Assembly (NCBI RefSeq): GCF_900112185.1
Contig: NZ_FOKP01000002.1
Span: forward strand, 62,001 to 126,000
Reading direction: 5' to 3'
From: Allobosea sp. CRIB-10
GTDB taxonomy: Bacteria > Pseudomonadota > Alphaproteobacteria > Rhizobiales > Beijerinckiaceae
Length of the DNA: 64,000 nucleotides
In this document: piece after piece, positions 17,231 to 26,096 of the stretch
Layout: each line of letters opens with the position of its first letter
Numbering within the stretch: the stretch's first letter is position 1
Notes under the pieces: model-generated
Database searches by the model: none
What the model was told of the DNA's origin: nothing
Seen by the model: only the letters and a program-made list of their open reading frames with translations
Translations under genes and position numbers: made by a program

Positions 17231-18130
17231 TCACGCCGCGTAGCGCCCGACCAGCTCGCGCGCCGCTGAGATCTCGTCGCAGATCCACTCGTCGACCAGC
17301 CTGACCTCGCGGCGCCGGCGCATACCCGGCGGCCTGACGAGGTAATAGGAGATGCCGGTCGGCACGGCCTTGCGCAGCGGCACTACGAGCCGGCCGTCCT
17401 GGATCGCCTCATGGGCGAGGACGACATCGGTCATGGCGACGCCGAGCCCGGCCTCGGCGGCGCTGAGCGCCATGTCGAGCGCGTCGAAATCGAGCCCGTG
17501 GCGGGTCTCGATATGCATCCCAGATTTCTCGGACCAGGTCCGCCAGTCGCGCCGGTCGGGCAACGGATGGAGCAGAGTCGCCTCGGGCAGGTCCGCGCCG
17601 GAGAAGCGCCCCCCGCCATAGGATGGCGCGCAGACCGGCAGGATCCATTCCGGATAGAGCTCGGTGACGCAGTCGAGCGGCCAGTTGCCCATGCCGTAGC
17701 GGATGCCGAGATCGGCATCGGCATCGTTGAGCGTCATGTCGTTCAGTCGGGTCTGGACGCTCACTTTGACCAGCGGGTGCCGCTCCTGGAAAGCCTTCAG
17801 GCGCGGCAGCAGCCAGCGCAGCGCGAAGGTCGGCAGGCATTTGATCGTGACCGTCTCCTGCTCGGCGCGGAACGGCGTAATCGCCTCGGCGATGTGGTCG
17901 AACGCCTCCTTGACGCTGAGCGCGAGACGCTGGCCGGCATCGGTGATCTCGAGCCCGTTGTGGTTGCGCTGGAACAGCGGCGTGCCGAGCTGGTCCTCGA
18001 GGATCTTGACCTGTCGGCTGACGGCACTCTCGCTGACATTGAGCGCCGCCGCGGCCTTCTTGATGCTGAGCTGCGCCGCGACGATCTCGAAGCAGCGCAG
18101 GGCATTGAGCGAGGGCAGCCGCCGGGTCAT
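17231..18130 (-). CDS. LysR-family regulator (GcvA-like)
   Basis: This 299-residue protein has an N-terminal winged helix (PSLNALRCFEIVAAQLSIKK to SESAVSRQVKILEDQLGTPLF) with the wording of the GcvA subgroup, then a LysR effector domain. ATG 18130 gives the standard MTRRLPSLNALR start. An upstream start at 18202 would overlap the permease gene. It is the last gene of the minus-strand oxidase/peptide-transporter operon, 40 bp after the permease stop, in the place where such operons usually carry ATPase genes. It probably regulates this locus. Confidence 0.9.
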   Translation of the reverse strand: MTRRLPSLNALRCFEIVAAQLSIKKAAAALNVSESAVSRQVKILEDQLGTPLFQRNHNGLEITDAGQRLALSVKEAFDHIAEAITPFRAEQETVTIKCLPTFALRWLLPRLKAFQERHPLVKVSVQTRLNDMTLNDADADLGIRYGMGNWPLDCVTELYPEWILPVCAPSYGGGRFSGADLPEATLLHPLPDRRDWRTWSEKSGMHIETRHGLDFDALDMALSAAEAGLGVAMTDVVLAHEAIQDGRLVVPLRKAVPTGISYYLVRPPGMRRRREVRLVDEWICDEISAARELVGRYAA

Positions 18131-18170
18131 GGCTGCGGGCTCGGACGCCGTGCTGTCGCGGCCGCCGGTC

Positions 18171-19055
18171 TCATCGGATGTCCATGCGCGGGTCGAGCGC
18201 ATCCCTCAGCCCGTCTCCCGTGAAGTTGAAGCTCGTCACCGCCAGTGTAATGGCAGCTCCCGGCAGGATCGCAAGCCATGGCGCGCTCGTCAGGTAGATC
18301 TGGGCGTTGTTGAGCATGTTGCCCCAGCTCGCGGTGGGCGGCTGGATGCCGTAGCCGAGGAAGCTGACATAGGATTCGAGCAGGATGGCGCGGGCGACGT
18401 TGAGCGTCGCCGCGACGACGATCGGCGCCATGGCGTTGGGCAGGAGCTCGCGCAGCATCACCCGCAGATGCGAGGCACCGAAGGAGCGCGCCGCCACGGC
18501 GTAATCCTGATCGCGCAGGACCTTGATCTGCGCCTCGACGATGCGCGCCACATTCATCCAGGACGTCGCGGCGATCAGCAGCACCATCGAGATCAGGCCA
18601 GGCTTGACCAGCGCCGCCAGCGCCAGCAGCAGGAAGATCGTCGGAAAGCATAGGATCGCGTCGACGAAGCGCATCAGAGCCGAGCCGATGGCGCCGCCAT
18701 GGTAGCCGGCGACCATGCCGACGCCGGTGCCGATGGCGATCGCGATCGCCATCGCGGCGAAGCCGATGCCGAGCGAGATGCGACCGCCCATCATCAGCCG
18801 GGCCAGCATGTCGCGGCCGAGCTCGTCGGTACCGAGCAGATGCGCGCCGGCCAGAGGCGGCGCGAAGCGCTGCATCACGTCGATATGGGTCTCGTCGAAC
18901 GGCAGCAGGGCCGGACCGAGAAAGCAGGCAAGCGCGAGGACGAAGATGATCGCCGCACCGGCCATGGCGAGCCTGTGCCGGCGGAAGCGGGTCCAGGCAC
19001 TCTTCCGGGCGAGGCCTTCGGTCTCGATCGGCAACGGGAATACGTCTGCGCTCAT
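18171..19055 (-). CDS. peptide/opine-type ABC transporter permease (DppC type)
   Basis: This 294-residue membrane protein has an N-terminal cytoplasmic stretch, a first TM segment (LAMAGAAIIFVLALACFLGPAL), a periplasmic loop with GAHLLGTDELGRDMLARLMMGG (the DppC signature) and five further TM segments. The EAA-like coupling loop is GASHLRVMLRELLPNAMAPI. It starts 2 bp after the DppB-type stop. It forms the channel with DppB for peptides, opines or modified amino acids. Confidence 0.92.
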   Translation of the reverse strand: MSADVFPLPIETEGLARKSAWTRFRRHRLAMAGAAIIFVLALACFLGPALLPFDETHIDVMQRFAPPLAGAHLLGTDELGRDMLARLMMGGRISLGIGFAAMAIAIAIGTGVGMVAGYHGGAIGSALMRFVDAILCFPTIFLLLALAALVKPGLISMVLLIAATSWMNVARIVEAQIKVLRDQDYAVAARSFGASHLRVMLRELLPNAMAPIVVAATLNVARAILLESYVSFLGYGIQPPTASWGNMLNNAQIYLTSAPWLAILPGAAITLAVTSFNFTGDGLRDALDPRMDIR

Positions 19056-19057
19056 GG

Positions 19058-20008
19058 TCAGCCCAGCCTGATGCGGGGATCGGCGACCGCGTAAAGCATG
19101 TCGGCCATCAGCGAGCCGATCAGCACCATCAGCGCCGACAGCATCAGGATGCCCATCACCACCGGATAGTCGCGGTACTCGATCGAATCGAGGAAGAGCC
19201 GGCCCATGCCCGGCCAGGTGAAGACGGTCTCGGTGACGAGCGCCCCGCCGAGTAGGGTCGGGAACTGCAGGCCGGCGAGCGTGATCAGCGGCAGCAAGGC
19301 ATTGCGCAAGGCATGGCGGCCGAGCACCGCCCGCTCCGGCACACCCTTGGCGCGGGCGGTGCGGATATAGTCCTGGCCGATCACATCGAGCACGGCCGCG
19401 CGCGTGAAGCGGGCCCAGACCGCCGTCTCGACCAAAGCGAGCACCATCACCGGCGCGATCATGTGGTGCAGCACGTCGAGGAGCGAGCCGTCGCCGATCG
19501 TCTGGCGGTTGCCGGCCGGCAGCCAGCCGAGCTCGACCGAGAAGAGATAGATCGCGATCAGGCCGAACCAGAAGGTCGGGATCGACAAGGCGATCATGGC
19601 GCCGACCGTGGCGGCCATGTCGAAGATCGAATAGCGCCGGATCGCGCCGAGGATGCCGATGGCGCAGCCGAGCAGCATGGCGATCAGCGTCGAGGCCGCC
19701 ATCAGTTCGAAGGTCGCGCGCAGATGCGAGGCGATGACGCTCCAGACCGGCGCGTTGTCGCGATAAGAGCGGCCCCAGTCGCCGGTCAGCATGCGCCGAA
19801 GCCAGTCGAGATATTGCACCGGCAGCGGCCGATCGAGGCCAAGCTCGCGACTGATCCGATCAAGGTCCTCCTGCGTCATCTGGGCCGACTGGGCGAATTG
19901 CGACATCGGCCCGCCGGGCGCCAGATGCAAGATGGCAAAGCCGATCGCCGAGACGATCGCGAGGAGGAGCAGCGACTGCCAGAGCCGCCTTGCGAGGAAC
20001 GGACCCAT
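19058..20008 (-). CDS. peptide/opine-type ABC transporter permease (DppB type)
   Basis: This 316-residue protein has six TM segments, starting RRLWQSLLLLAIVSAIGFAI. It carries the DppB features DRISRELGLDRPLPVQYLDW in the large periplasmic loop and GVPERAVLGRHALRNALLPL as the coupling loop. It lies between the frameshifted binding protein gene (9 bp gap) and the DppC gene. Membrane partner of DppC. Confidence 0.92.
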   Translation of the reverse strand: MGPFLARRLWQSLLLLAIVSAIGFAILHLAPGGPMSQFAQSAQMTQEDLDRISRELGLDRPLPVQYLDWLRRMLTGDWGRSYRDNAPVWSVIASHLRATFELMAASTLIAMLLGCAIGILGAIRRYSIFDMAATVGAMIALSIPTFWFGLIAIYLFSVELGWLPAGNRQTIGDGSLLDVLHHMIAPVMVLALVETAVWARFTRAAVLDVIGQDYIRTARAKGVPERAVLGRHALRNALLPLITLAGLQFPTLLGGALVTETVFTWPGMGRLFLDSIEYRDYPVVMGILMLSALMVLIGSLMADMLYAVADPRIRLG

Positions 20009-20017
20009 CTTTGCCGG

Positions 20018-21668
20018 TCACGCCGCCCAGTGCCAGCGCCGCATGTTCCAGCAGCTCGAGGAGCAGTTGATGTTGGGTCGGAAGCCCTGCAGCCCGTCCT
20101 TGATGCCTTCGGCCATCACCGTCTGGTAGATCGGGAGCAGGACGAGATCGTCGCGGATGATGCGCTGGATCCGGCTATAGATTGTCTTGCGTTCCTGCGG
20201 GTCGAACTGGCTGGCGCCGTCGGCGAGCAGACGGTCCATCTCGGAATTGCTGTACTGATAGGTGTTGAGGCCCGTGCCGGCCTTGGCCGGGATCGCGGTC
20301 GAGGCGAAACGCGGCGTCACGTCGGGATCGTTGCCGATCATGAAGTTCGAGCCGACCATCACCGACTCGAATTTCGATTTCTGCCAGAACTCGCCCCAGA
20401 TCACCGCGCCCGGCATGTTGTTGATGCGCAATGCCACACCGATCGCGCGCCAGTCCTGCATCAGCAATTGCTGCGACTGCTCGCGGCCGGGATTGCCGAC
20501 CGTGGTCGAGTTGGAGAATTCGAGGCGCATCCCATTCTTCTGGCGGATGCCGTCGGCACCGCGGGCCCAGCCGGCGGCGTCGAGGATGGCGTTGGCTCTG
20601 GCCGGATCATGGCGATGCGCCGGCAGGCCGTCGTCATAGGCCCAGGATTCGCGCGGCAGGAAGGACTCCGTCGGCACCGGCAGGCCGTAATAGAGCGCGT
20701 CGATCCGCGCCGCCTTGTTCATGGCGAGATAGAGCGCCTCGCGCACCGCTCTGTCGGCGAAGGGGCCGAATTCGAGGTTGAGCGCGATATGCTCGATGAA
20801 CGGCGTCGGTGAGCGCGAGATGCGCCGGCCGCAGCCCCTGCGCCTCCTTGACGAAATGCGCCGCGATGCCGCCGATGCCGAGATAGTCGACCTGCCCGGT
20901 GCGGAACTGCGTGTAGAGCACCGTCAGGTCGGGAATATACTTGAAGACGACCCGCTCCAGATAAGGGCCATCGCCATGATAGGCACTGTTGGCCCGCAGC
21001 AGCAGATGGTCGCCGGCGGCGCGCTCGCCCCAGCGGAACGGGCCGGTGCCGACCGGAGCCCCGTTGAACGGTGCCGTATTGGGATCGGACGCCTTTTCCA
21101 GAACGTGCTTGGGAACGATGAACGTCAGCGCCAGGATCGAGAGATAGGGCGAATAGGCGCTCTCCATGCGCCAGTGAATCTCGTCGGGCGCGACGATCCT
21201 GATGTCGCGCAGGAGGCTGTGGCCGACCCGGTTGCGCACCCGGAAGCCGGGCGTGTTGATCAGATCGAGCGTGTATTTGACGTCCTCGGCGGTGAAGGGC
21301 GTGCCATCATGCCATTTCGCATCCCGCCGCAGCTTGACCTTCCAGCTCAGCCCGTCGGCAGAGAGGCCGCCATTGGCGATGCTCGGCACCTCGGTCGCGA
21401 GGTCGGGGACCAGCTTGCCGTCGGGATCGACGAACCAGAGCGGGCTGAAGAGCTGCCACCAGACGCCCTGATCGACCTCGCTGCCCGGCATCAGCGGGTT
21501 GAAGACCGTCGGCTCCTGCGAGAGACCGGCGACAACCTGGCCCTTCGGTTGCTGCGGCGGCCGCGGCTGAGCCTGCGCACCTCCTGCCGCCAGCGCTGCG
21601 GCGCCAAGGCCGAGCGCCAGCACCTCGCGCCGGCTGCGGAATCTCATGCGATTGCCCGTTTCGGCCAT
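20018..21668 (-). pseudogene. peptide ABC transporter substrate-binding protein, interrupted by a +1 frameshift
   Basis: Two overlapping frames encode one SBP_bac_5 (DppA/OppA-type) protein. The first, from ATG 21668, has a Tat-like leader (RSRREVLALGLGAAALAAGG). It gives family sequence through HFVKEAQGLRPAHLALT and then turns to unrelated residues. The next frame continues sensibly with PFIEHIALNLEFGPFADRAV and MREALYLAMNKAARIDALYY to the stop at 20018. The shift lies between about 20795 and 20825 and needs one extra base (or two missing). The rejoined protein would be about 549 residues, normal for the family. It is either a real lesion or an assembly error. Programmed shifting seems unlikely because no slippery or stop context is seen. 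Confidence 0.85.
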
Positions 21669-21733
21669 GTCGAATTCCCCTCATTGCATCCGGGCTGTGT
21701 TCAGCCTCGGTCATGTCGCGTCGTATCGGCGGT

Positions 21734-22870
21734 TCAGCCGGCCCCTTGCAGGCCGCTTCTGGTTGGCGACAGGTCGTCGGCTGTCACGCCGAGCTCCGTC
21801 ATAGCGGCCGGCAACTGGCGTCCGGCGAGCAGGGCCGCAGTCGCCTCGCCCATTGCCGGCGAGGTCAGGATGCCGCAGCCGCCCTGCCCCACCAGCCAGA
21901 AGAAACCGGGCTCCTGCGGCCGCATGCCCGCGACCGGCTCGGCATCGGCGACGAAGCTGCGTAGACCCGCCCATTGGCTCAGCGGGCGCCCGATGCGGAA
22001 GCTGGTGTCCTGCTCGATATTGTCGATCGCCTGCGCGACATCGAGATCGTCGGCATAGGCATCGCCCGGCGCGGTCGGCGTCGCATCGGCGAGGCTGCCC
22101 ATCAGGCAGCCGGGCTCGGGCTTCACATACCAGCGGTAATCGACAGTGCTGACATGCGGCCAGGCGCGGGCGTCGTAGTCGGGCTGGTGCGCGAAGGTGA
22201 AGGCGGTGCGGCGCTTGGGCACGATGCCGAGCGGCGCGATACCGGCGATTCCGGCGATCTCGTCGGCCCAGGCGCCGGCGGCGTTGACCAGCAGCGGCGT
22301 CTGGACCTCTCCGCCCGGCCAGGCAACCGCCCAGCCGGCCGCGTCGCGGCGGATGGCTTCGACGCCCGCCTTCAGCACGATCGTCGCGCCGTTCGCCCTG
22401 GCGCCGCGCAGATAACCCTGCAGCAGCACATCGACATCGATGTCCATGGCGTCGGGCTCGTTGACGCCGGCCTGGACCGTCTCGGGCCGGAGCGCCGGAA
22501 AGAGCGCCAGCGCCGAAGGCCCGTCCAATCGTTCAGCCCGGGCGCCGACGGAGAGGATGCGCTCCTCCAGCCGCGCCAGCCTGTCTTCCTGGCCAGCGGC
22601 CGCGACCGTCAGGCAGCCGCGCGGCGTCATGATCGGATGGGCGCAGAAGCCGGCTGGCGGCGCTTCGAGGAAGGCGCGGCTGGCCTGCGCCATGCGCCGC
22701 ATCGTCGGAGCGGTGATGCCGACGGTGAATTGCGCCGCCGAGCGCCCCGAGCTGTGATAGCCGGCCTGCTCCTCGCGCTCGATCAGCGCGACGGAGCCGT
22801 GCCGGGACAGGAAATAGGCCGCGGATGCTCCCGCGATCCCGCCGCCCACAATGATCACATCGACCCGCAT
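21734..22870 (-). CDS. FAD-dependent amine/amino acid oxidoreductase (DadA/glycine oxidase-like)
   Basis: This 378-residue protein begins MRVDVIIVGGGIAGASAAYFL, an ideal dinucleotide-binding fold, followed by SSGRSAAQF. It ends with GFFWLVGQGGCGILTSPAMG, the C-terminal FAD block of the DAO family. Such enzymes oxidise D-amino acids, sarcosine-like or N-substituted amino acids to keto acids or imines. ATG 22870 starts directly at the fold, while 22963 would place the start inside the regulatory inverted repeat. It is the first gene of the operon with the peptide transporter, so it probably acts on the imported compound. Confidence 0.88.
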   Translation of the reverse strand: MRVDVIIVGGGIAGASAAYFLSRHGSVALIEREEQAGYHSSGRSAAQFTVGITAPTMRRMAQASRAFLEAPPAGFCAHPIMTPRGCLTVAAAGQEDRLARLEERILSVGARAERLDGPSALALFPALRPETVQAGVNEPDAMDIDVDVLLQGYLRGARANGATIVLKAGVEAIRRDAAGWAVAWPGGEVQTPLLVNAAGAWADEIAGIAGIAPLGIVPKRRTAFTFAHQPDYDARAWPHVSTVDYRWYVKPEPGCLMGSLADATPTAPGDAYADDLDVAQAIDNIEQDTSFRIGRPLSQWAGLRSFVADAEPVAGMRPQEPGFFWLVGQGGCGILTSPAMGEATAALLAGRQLPAAMTELGVTADDLSPTRSGLQGAG

Positions 22871-22953
22871 CGTCCCCGCACCAGCTTTCCGGTCATCGGC
22901 CACCGGCAGCCACCCACCGGCAGGATCAACGACAGCACCACGCCGCGCCGCAG

Positions 22954-23055
22954 TCGATTTCAATAATTGGGGGCCGGCACCTCAAAAGCTGGGTCGCCGG
23001 ACGAAAGCACCCGACGCCGAATTCCCTGAGCCCCCGCCCCAATTATTGAAATCGA
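22954..23055. promoter_or_regulatory. 19-bp perfect inverted repeat pair in a divergent promoter
   Basis: TCGATTTCAATAATTGGGG (22954-22972) and its exact complement CCCCAATTATTGAAATCGA (23037-23055) lie 64 bp apart between divergent operons. Each arm contains a small palindrome, CAAT-N-ATTG. The arms sit 84 bp before the minus-strand oxidase start and 57 bp before the ridA-like start, so they may be paired binding sites for one regulator controlling both operons. Confidence 0.7.
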
Positions 23056-23111
23056 CATCGCCGCCGCCTCGGGGCTTGCCTTGGCCCGAACAGACAAGCG
23101 GAGCAACAGCC

Positions 23112-23525
23112 ATGAGTGGAACCGGTTTGCAGGCGCCGCGCCGGCGCAACATCTCATCCGGCAGCGCCTTCGAAGCGCAGTACAGCTATAGCCGCGCGGT
23201 CGTCGTCGGCACGCATGTCATGCTGTCGGGCACGACGGGCTACGACTATGCGACGAGCACGCTGGCCGAAGGCGCGGCGGAACAGACCCGCCACCTCTTC
23301 CGCAACGCCGCGGCCGCTTTCGCGCAGGTCGGAGCAGGGCTCACCGACGTCGTCCGCGTGCGCATGTTCATCGCCCGCGCAGCCGATTACGAGGCGGTGA
23401 TGGCCGTATTCGCCGAGGCCTTCAGGGAGGTGAAGCCAGCCTGCACCACGGTCGAGGCGGGGCTCTTCGATCCCGACATCCTGGTCGAGATGGATATGGA
23501 CGCCATCGTCGATGTCGATGCTTAG
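23112..23525 (+). CDS. RidA/YjgF family protein
   Basis: This 137-residue protein starts at ATG 23112. It contains VVVGTHVMLSGTTGYDYATS, DVVRVRMFIARAADYEAV and the C-terminal block KPACTTVEAGLFDPDILVEMD, which matches the RidA family (P-A-x-T/S-x-V). RidA proteins hydrolyse reactive enamine/imine intermediates released by amino acid oxidases and PLP enzymes. It is first in an operon with an FAD oxidase and opposite another, so it probably clears imines made by these oxidases. It overlaps the next gene by 14 bp. Confidence 0.88.
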   Translation: MSGTGLQAPRRRNISSGSAFEAQYSYSRAVVVGTHVMLSGTTGYDYATSTLAEGAAEQTRHLFRNAAAAFAQVGAGLTDVVRVRMFIARAADYEAVMAVFAEAFREVKPACTTVEAGLFDPDILVEMDMDAIVDVDA

Positions 23526-24852
23526 CCTGCGCTCGCATGTTCCCGACGACGTCATCGCCGCCGCCGACTCCCTCCCCGGCCAGGCCGATGTCGTCGTCAT
23601 TGGCGGCGGCATCATCGGTGCCGCCGCCGCTTTTCATCTCGCCGGCGCCGGCTTGAGCACGGTGCTGCTTGAAGCCGACAAGGTCTCCTCGCAGCAATCC
23701 GGCAGGAACTGGGGCTTCGTCAGGACGCAGTATCGCGACCCCCTGGAATTGCCGCTCGCCGTCGAAGCGCTCGCGCTCTGGCCGGAGCTCGAGCGCGAGC
23801 TTGACGCTCCCATCGGCTGGCGCCGGACCGGCTGCGTCTTCGTTGCGGCAACGCAGAAGGAGATGGCGGCCTTCGCCGGCTGGCATGAGAGTACGCGCAA
23901 CATAGCCTGCGATGCCCGGCTGCTGTCAGCGCGCGAGACCGTCGATCTGCTGCCGTCGCTACGGGGCAAGACGGAAGGCGCGCTCTACACCGCGAGCGAC
24001 GGCCAGGCCGAGCCGGCGCTCGCGACCCTGGCCTTCGCTCAGGCTGCAGCGCGGCTCGGCGTTCGCATCATCGAGGATTGCGGCGCGCTCGCCATCGAGA
24101 TCGCGGGCGGGGTGGTCAACGGCGTCGAGACCGAGCACGGCCGGATCCGCTGCAATACCGTGGTCTGCGCGGCCGGAGCCCAGAGCCACCGGCTGCTGAT
24201 GCCGCTCGGCCTGACGCTGCCGCAGCAGAGCGTGCGCAGCACCGTCTCCCTCACCGCGCCGCTGCCCCCGCTGAGCGAGGCCTGCTTCTGCGGCTTCGGC
24301 ATCGGCCTGCGGCAGCGCGCCGACGGCTCCTGCATCATCGCCGCCGATTCGACCTCCGACATCGACCTGTCGCTCGATTCCTTGCGGGCCGCCCGCTTCT
24401 TCCTGCCGGGGCTGTTGCGCCATGGCAGCGGCTTCTCGCTGCGGTTGGGACGTGCCTTCATCGACGATCTACATGAGCGTCTCGCCGTACCGGATCGCGA
24501 ACGCACCGTCGCACGGCGCCCCCGCATCCCCACCAACTCCAAGCTGGCGGCACGCACCGGCGCTACCGTCCGCAACCTGTTCGCTGGCGCCACCGGCATC
24601 GAGATCGTCAAATCCTGGGCCGGCCGGATCGACGTCCTGCCTGATGCGCTCCCGGTGCTCGATGCACCGTCCGGGATCGGCGGGCTCATCGTCGCAACCG
24701 GCTTCTCCGGCCATGGCTTCGGACTTGCTCCCGCAGTCGGCCGCCACGTCGCCCGGTTGGCCAAAGGCGAGGCCCCCGCCGCGATCCTGGAGCCGCTCAG
24801 GCTGGACCGTTTCGCCCGCGGCACCTATTCGGCACCACATGCCCCGCTCTGA
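23512..24852 (+). CDS. FAD-dependent oxidoreductase (DAO family), second oxidase of the locus
   Basis: This 446-residue protein has FAD-binding motif ADVVVIGGGIIGAAAAFHLAG near residue 25, then SSQQSGRNWGFVRTQYRDP, a D-amino acid or opine oxidase-type active-site lead. It has the C-terminal FAD block GLIVATGFSGHGFGLAPAVG. It overlaps ridA by 14 bp, and the start may be either of two ATGs (23512 or 23518). The family oxidises secondary or primary amines of amino acid derivatives. It is distinct from the 21.7 kb oxidase, so the locus encodes two different oxidases. Confidence 0.88.
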   Translation: MSMLSLRSHVPDDVIAAADSLPGQADVVVIGGGIIGAAAAFHLAGAGLSTVLLEADKVSSQQSGRNWGFVRTQYRDPLELPLAVEALALWPELERELDAPIGWRRTGCVFVAATQKEMAAFAGWHESTRNIACDARLLSARETVDLLPSLRGKTEGALYTASDGQAEPALATLAFAQAAARLGVRIIEDCGALAIEIAGGVVNGVETEHGRIRCNTVVCAAGAQSHRLLMPLGLTLPQQSVRSTVSLTAPLPPLSEACFCGFGIGLRQRADGSCIIAADSTSDIDLSLDSLRAARFFLPGLLRHGSGFSLRLGRAFIDDLHERLAVPDRERTVARRPRIPTNSKLAARTGATVRNLFAGATGIEIVKSWAGRIDVLPDALPVLDAPSGIGGLIVATGFSGHGFGLAPAVGRHVARLAKGEAPAAILEPLRLDRFARGTYSAPHAPL

Positions 24853-24892
24853 TGACGACGATCGCAGAGCGGAACGGGTTTCAAGAGGATCG

Positions 24893-26041
24893 ATGATGAC
24901 CCAGGGAACGGGCATGGACGCCGCCGCCCGCGAGCATATCCGCCGCTATTACGACGGCACGCTGCGGCCGGACGAGATGGTCGCGGCGATGTCGCAGGAG
25001 GCCGGCTGGTTTCCGTCGCGTGTGGTGCGGCGGGGGGCTACCGTCTCGCCGCTTCCCGATGCCGGCCGCGGGTTGCCGCCGCTGGAGATCCGCGACCATG
25101 GCCGGACCTTCGATCTCTAAGACTATCTCTCGGTCAACCGCGTCGCCGGGCTGATGGTCCTCCAGGACGGCACCGCGATCGAGGAAAGCTATTCGCTCGG
25201 CATCGGGCCGCAGACGCAGTGGAAGTCCTGCTCGCTGGCGAAATCGGTCACCGCCACGCTCTATGGCATCGCCTTGCGCGAGGGCGCGATCGCGGACCTC
25301 GACGATCCGGTGACGCGCTATGTGAACTTAGGCGGCCTCTATGCCGGTGTCTCGGTGCGCCAGCTCTTGCGCATGGCGACCGGTGTGCGCTGGAACGAGG
25401 ACTATACCGATCCTGCCTCCGACCGGCGCTTGCTGATGGACACCCAGATGAATTGGGAGCCGGGCGGCATCGTCAGGCATATGGAGAGCCTGCCCGCCGA
25501 AACCCCGCCGGGCGGCTCCTGGAAGTACAATACCGGCGATTCCTATCTCGCCGGCCTGGTCCTGGAGCACGCGACCGGGACTAGCCTCGCCGACTATCTT
25601 TCGGACAAGCTCTGGTCGCGGATCGGCATGGAGGCCGATGCTTCCTGGTGGTGCGAAAACCCCGGCGGGATGGGCATCGCCGGGAGTGGCCTGCATGCGA
25701 CGCTGCGTGACTATGCCCGCTTCGGCCAGTTCGTCCTCGACAATGGGCGGATCGGCGCGCAGAAGCTGCTACCACAGGGCTGGCGCGAGGAGGCCGGCGC
25801 GCCCTACCGGATCGGCGAAGCGCTCATCCCCTATGGCTATATGTGGTGGATCCCAGTCCTCGACGATCCCGCGCTGAAGGGCACCTTCCAGGCCGAGGGC
25901 ATCTACGGGCAGTTCATCCACATCAACCCGCGCAAGCGCCTCGTCGTGGTGGTCCTGAGCGCTCGCTCGAAGCCGGGCTATCGCCGCCGCCTCGAAATCA
26001 ACGACGACGCCTTCTTCGCCGCCTTGGCGAGCTGTCTTTGA
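24893..26041 (+). pseudogene. class C beta-lactamase-like serine hydrolase with an in-frame TAA
   Basis: The frame from ATG 24893 gives MMTQGTGMDAAAREHIRRYY and runs to HGRTFDL, then TAA at 25118-25120, then continues in the same frame as DYLSVNRVAGLMVLQDG to 26041. The whole would be about 382 residues, a normal length for the family. The catalytic SxxK (SLAKS) and the YNTG motif lie after the stop, so restart at ATG 25154 could still give an active-site-bearing fragment of 295 residues without the N-terminal strands. The family includes esterases, D-peptidases and amide hydrolases. Its position after the oxidase suggests it hydrolysed the imported substrate. A single-base nonsense change or sequencing error explains the TAA. 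Confidence 0.82.
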
Positions 26042-26059
26042 GCTCAGGCAACCTCTTGC

Positions 26060-26073
26060 GGGCTCGCGAGCCC
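26060..26073. terminator. short palindrome between converging operons, weak terminator candidate
   Basis: GGGCTCGCGAGCCC is a perfect palindrome (5-bp stem, 4-nt loop) in the 55-bp gap between the converging hydrolase and ATPase genes. No T-run follows on either strand, so factor-independent activity is doubtful. Confidence 0.3.
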
Positions 26074-26096
26074 CCGATCGGCCTAAGATCGCCGCC

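Noticed and set aside
20634..21668. Programmed +1 frameshifting in the peptide-binding protein gene
   Set aside because: No slow codon or stop next to a slippery run is visible at the switch point, and such recoding is unknown in this family. Mutation or sequence error is simpler.
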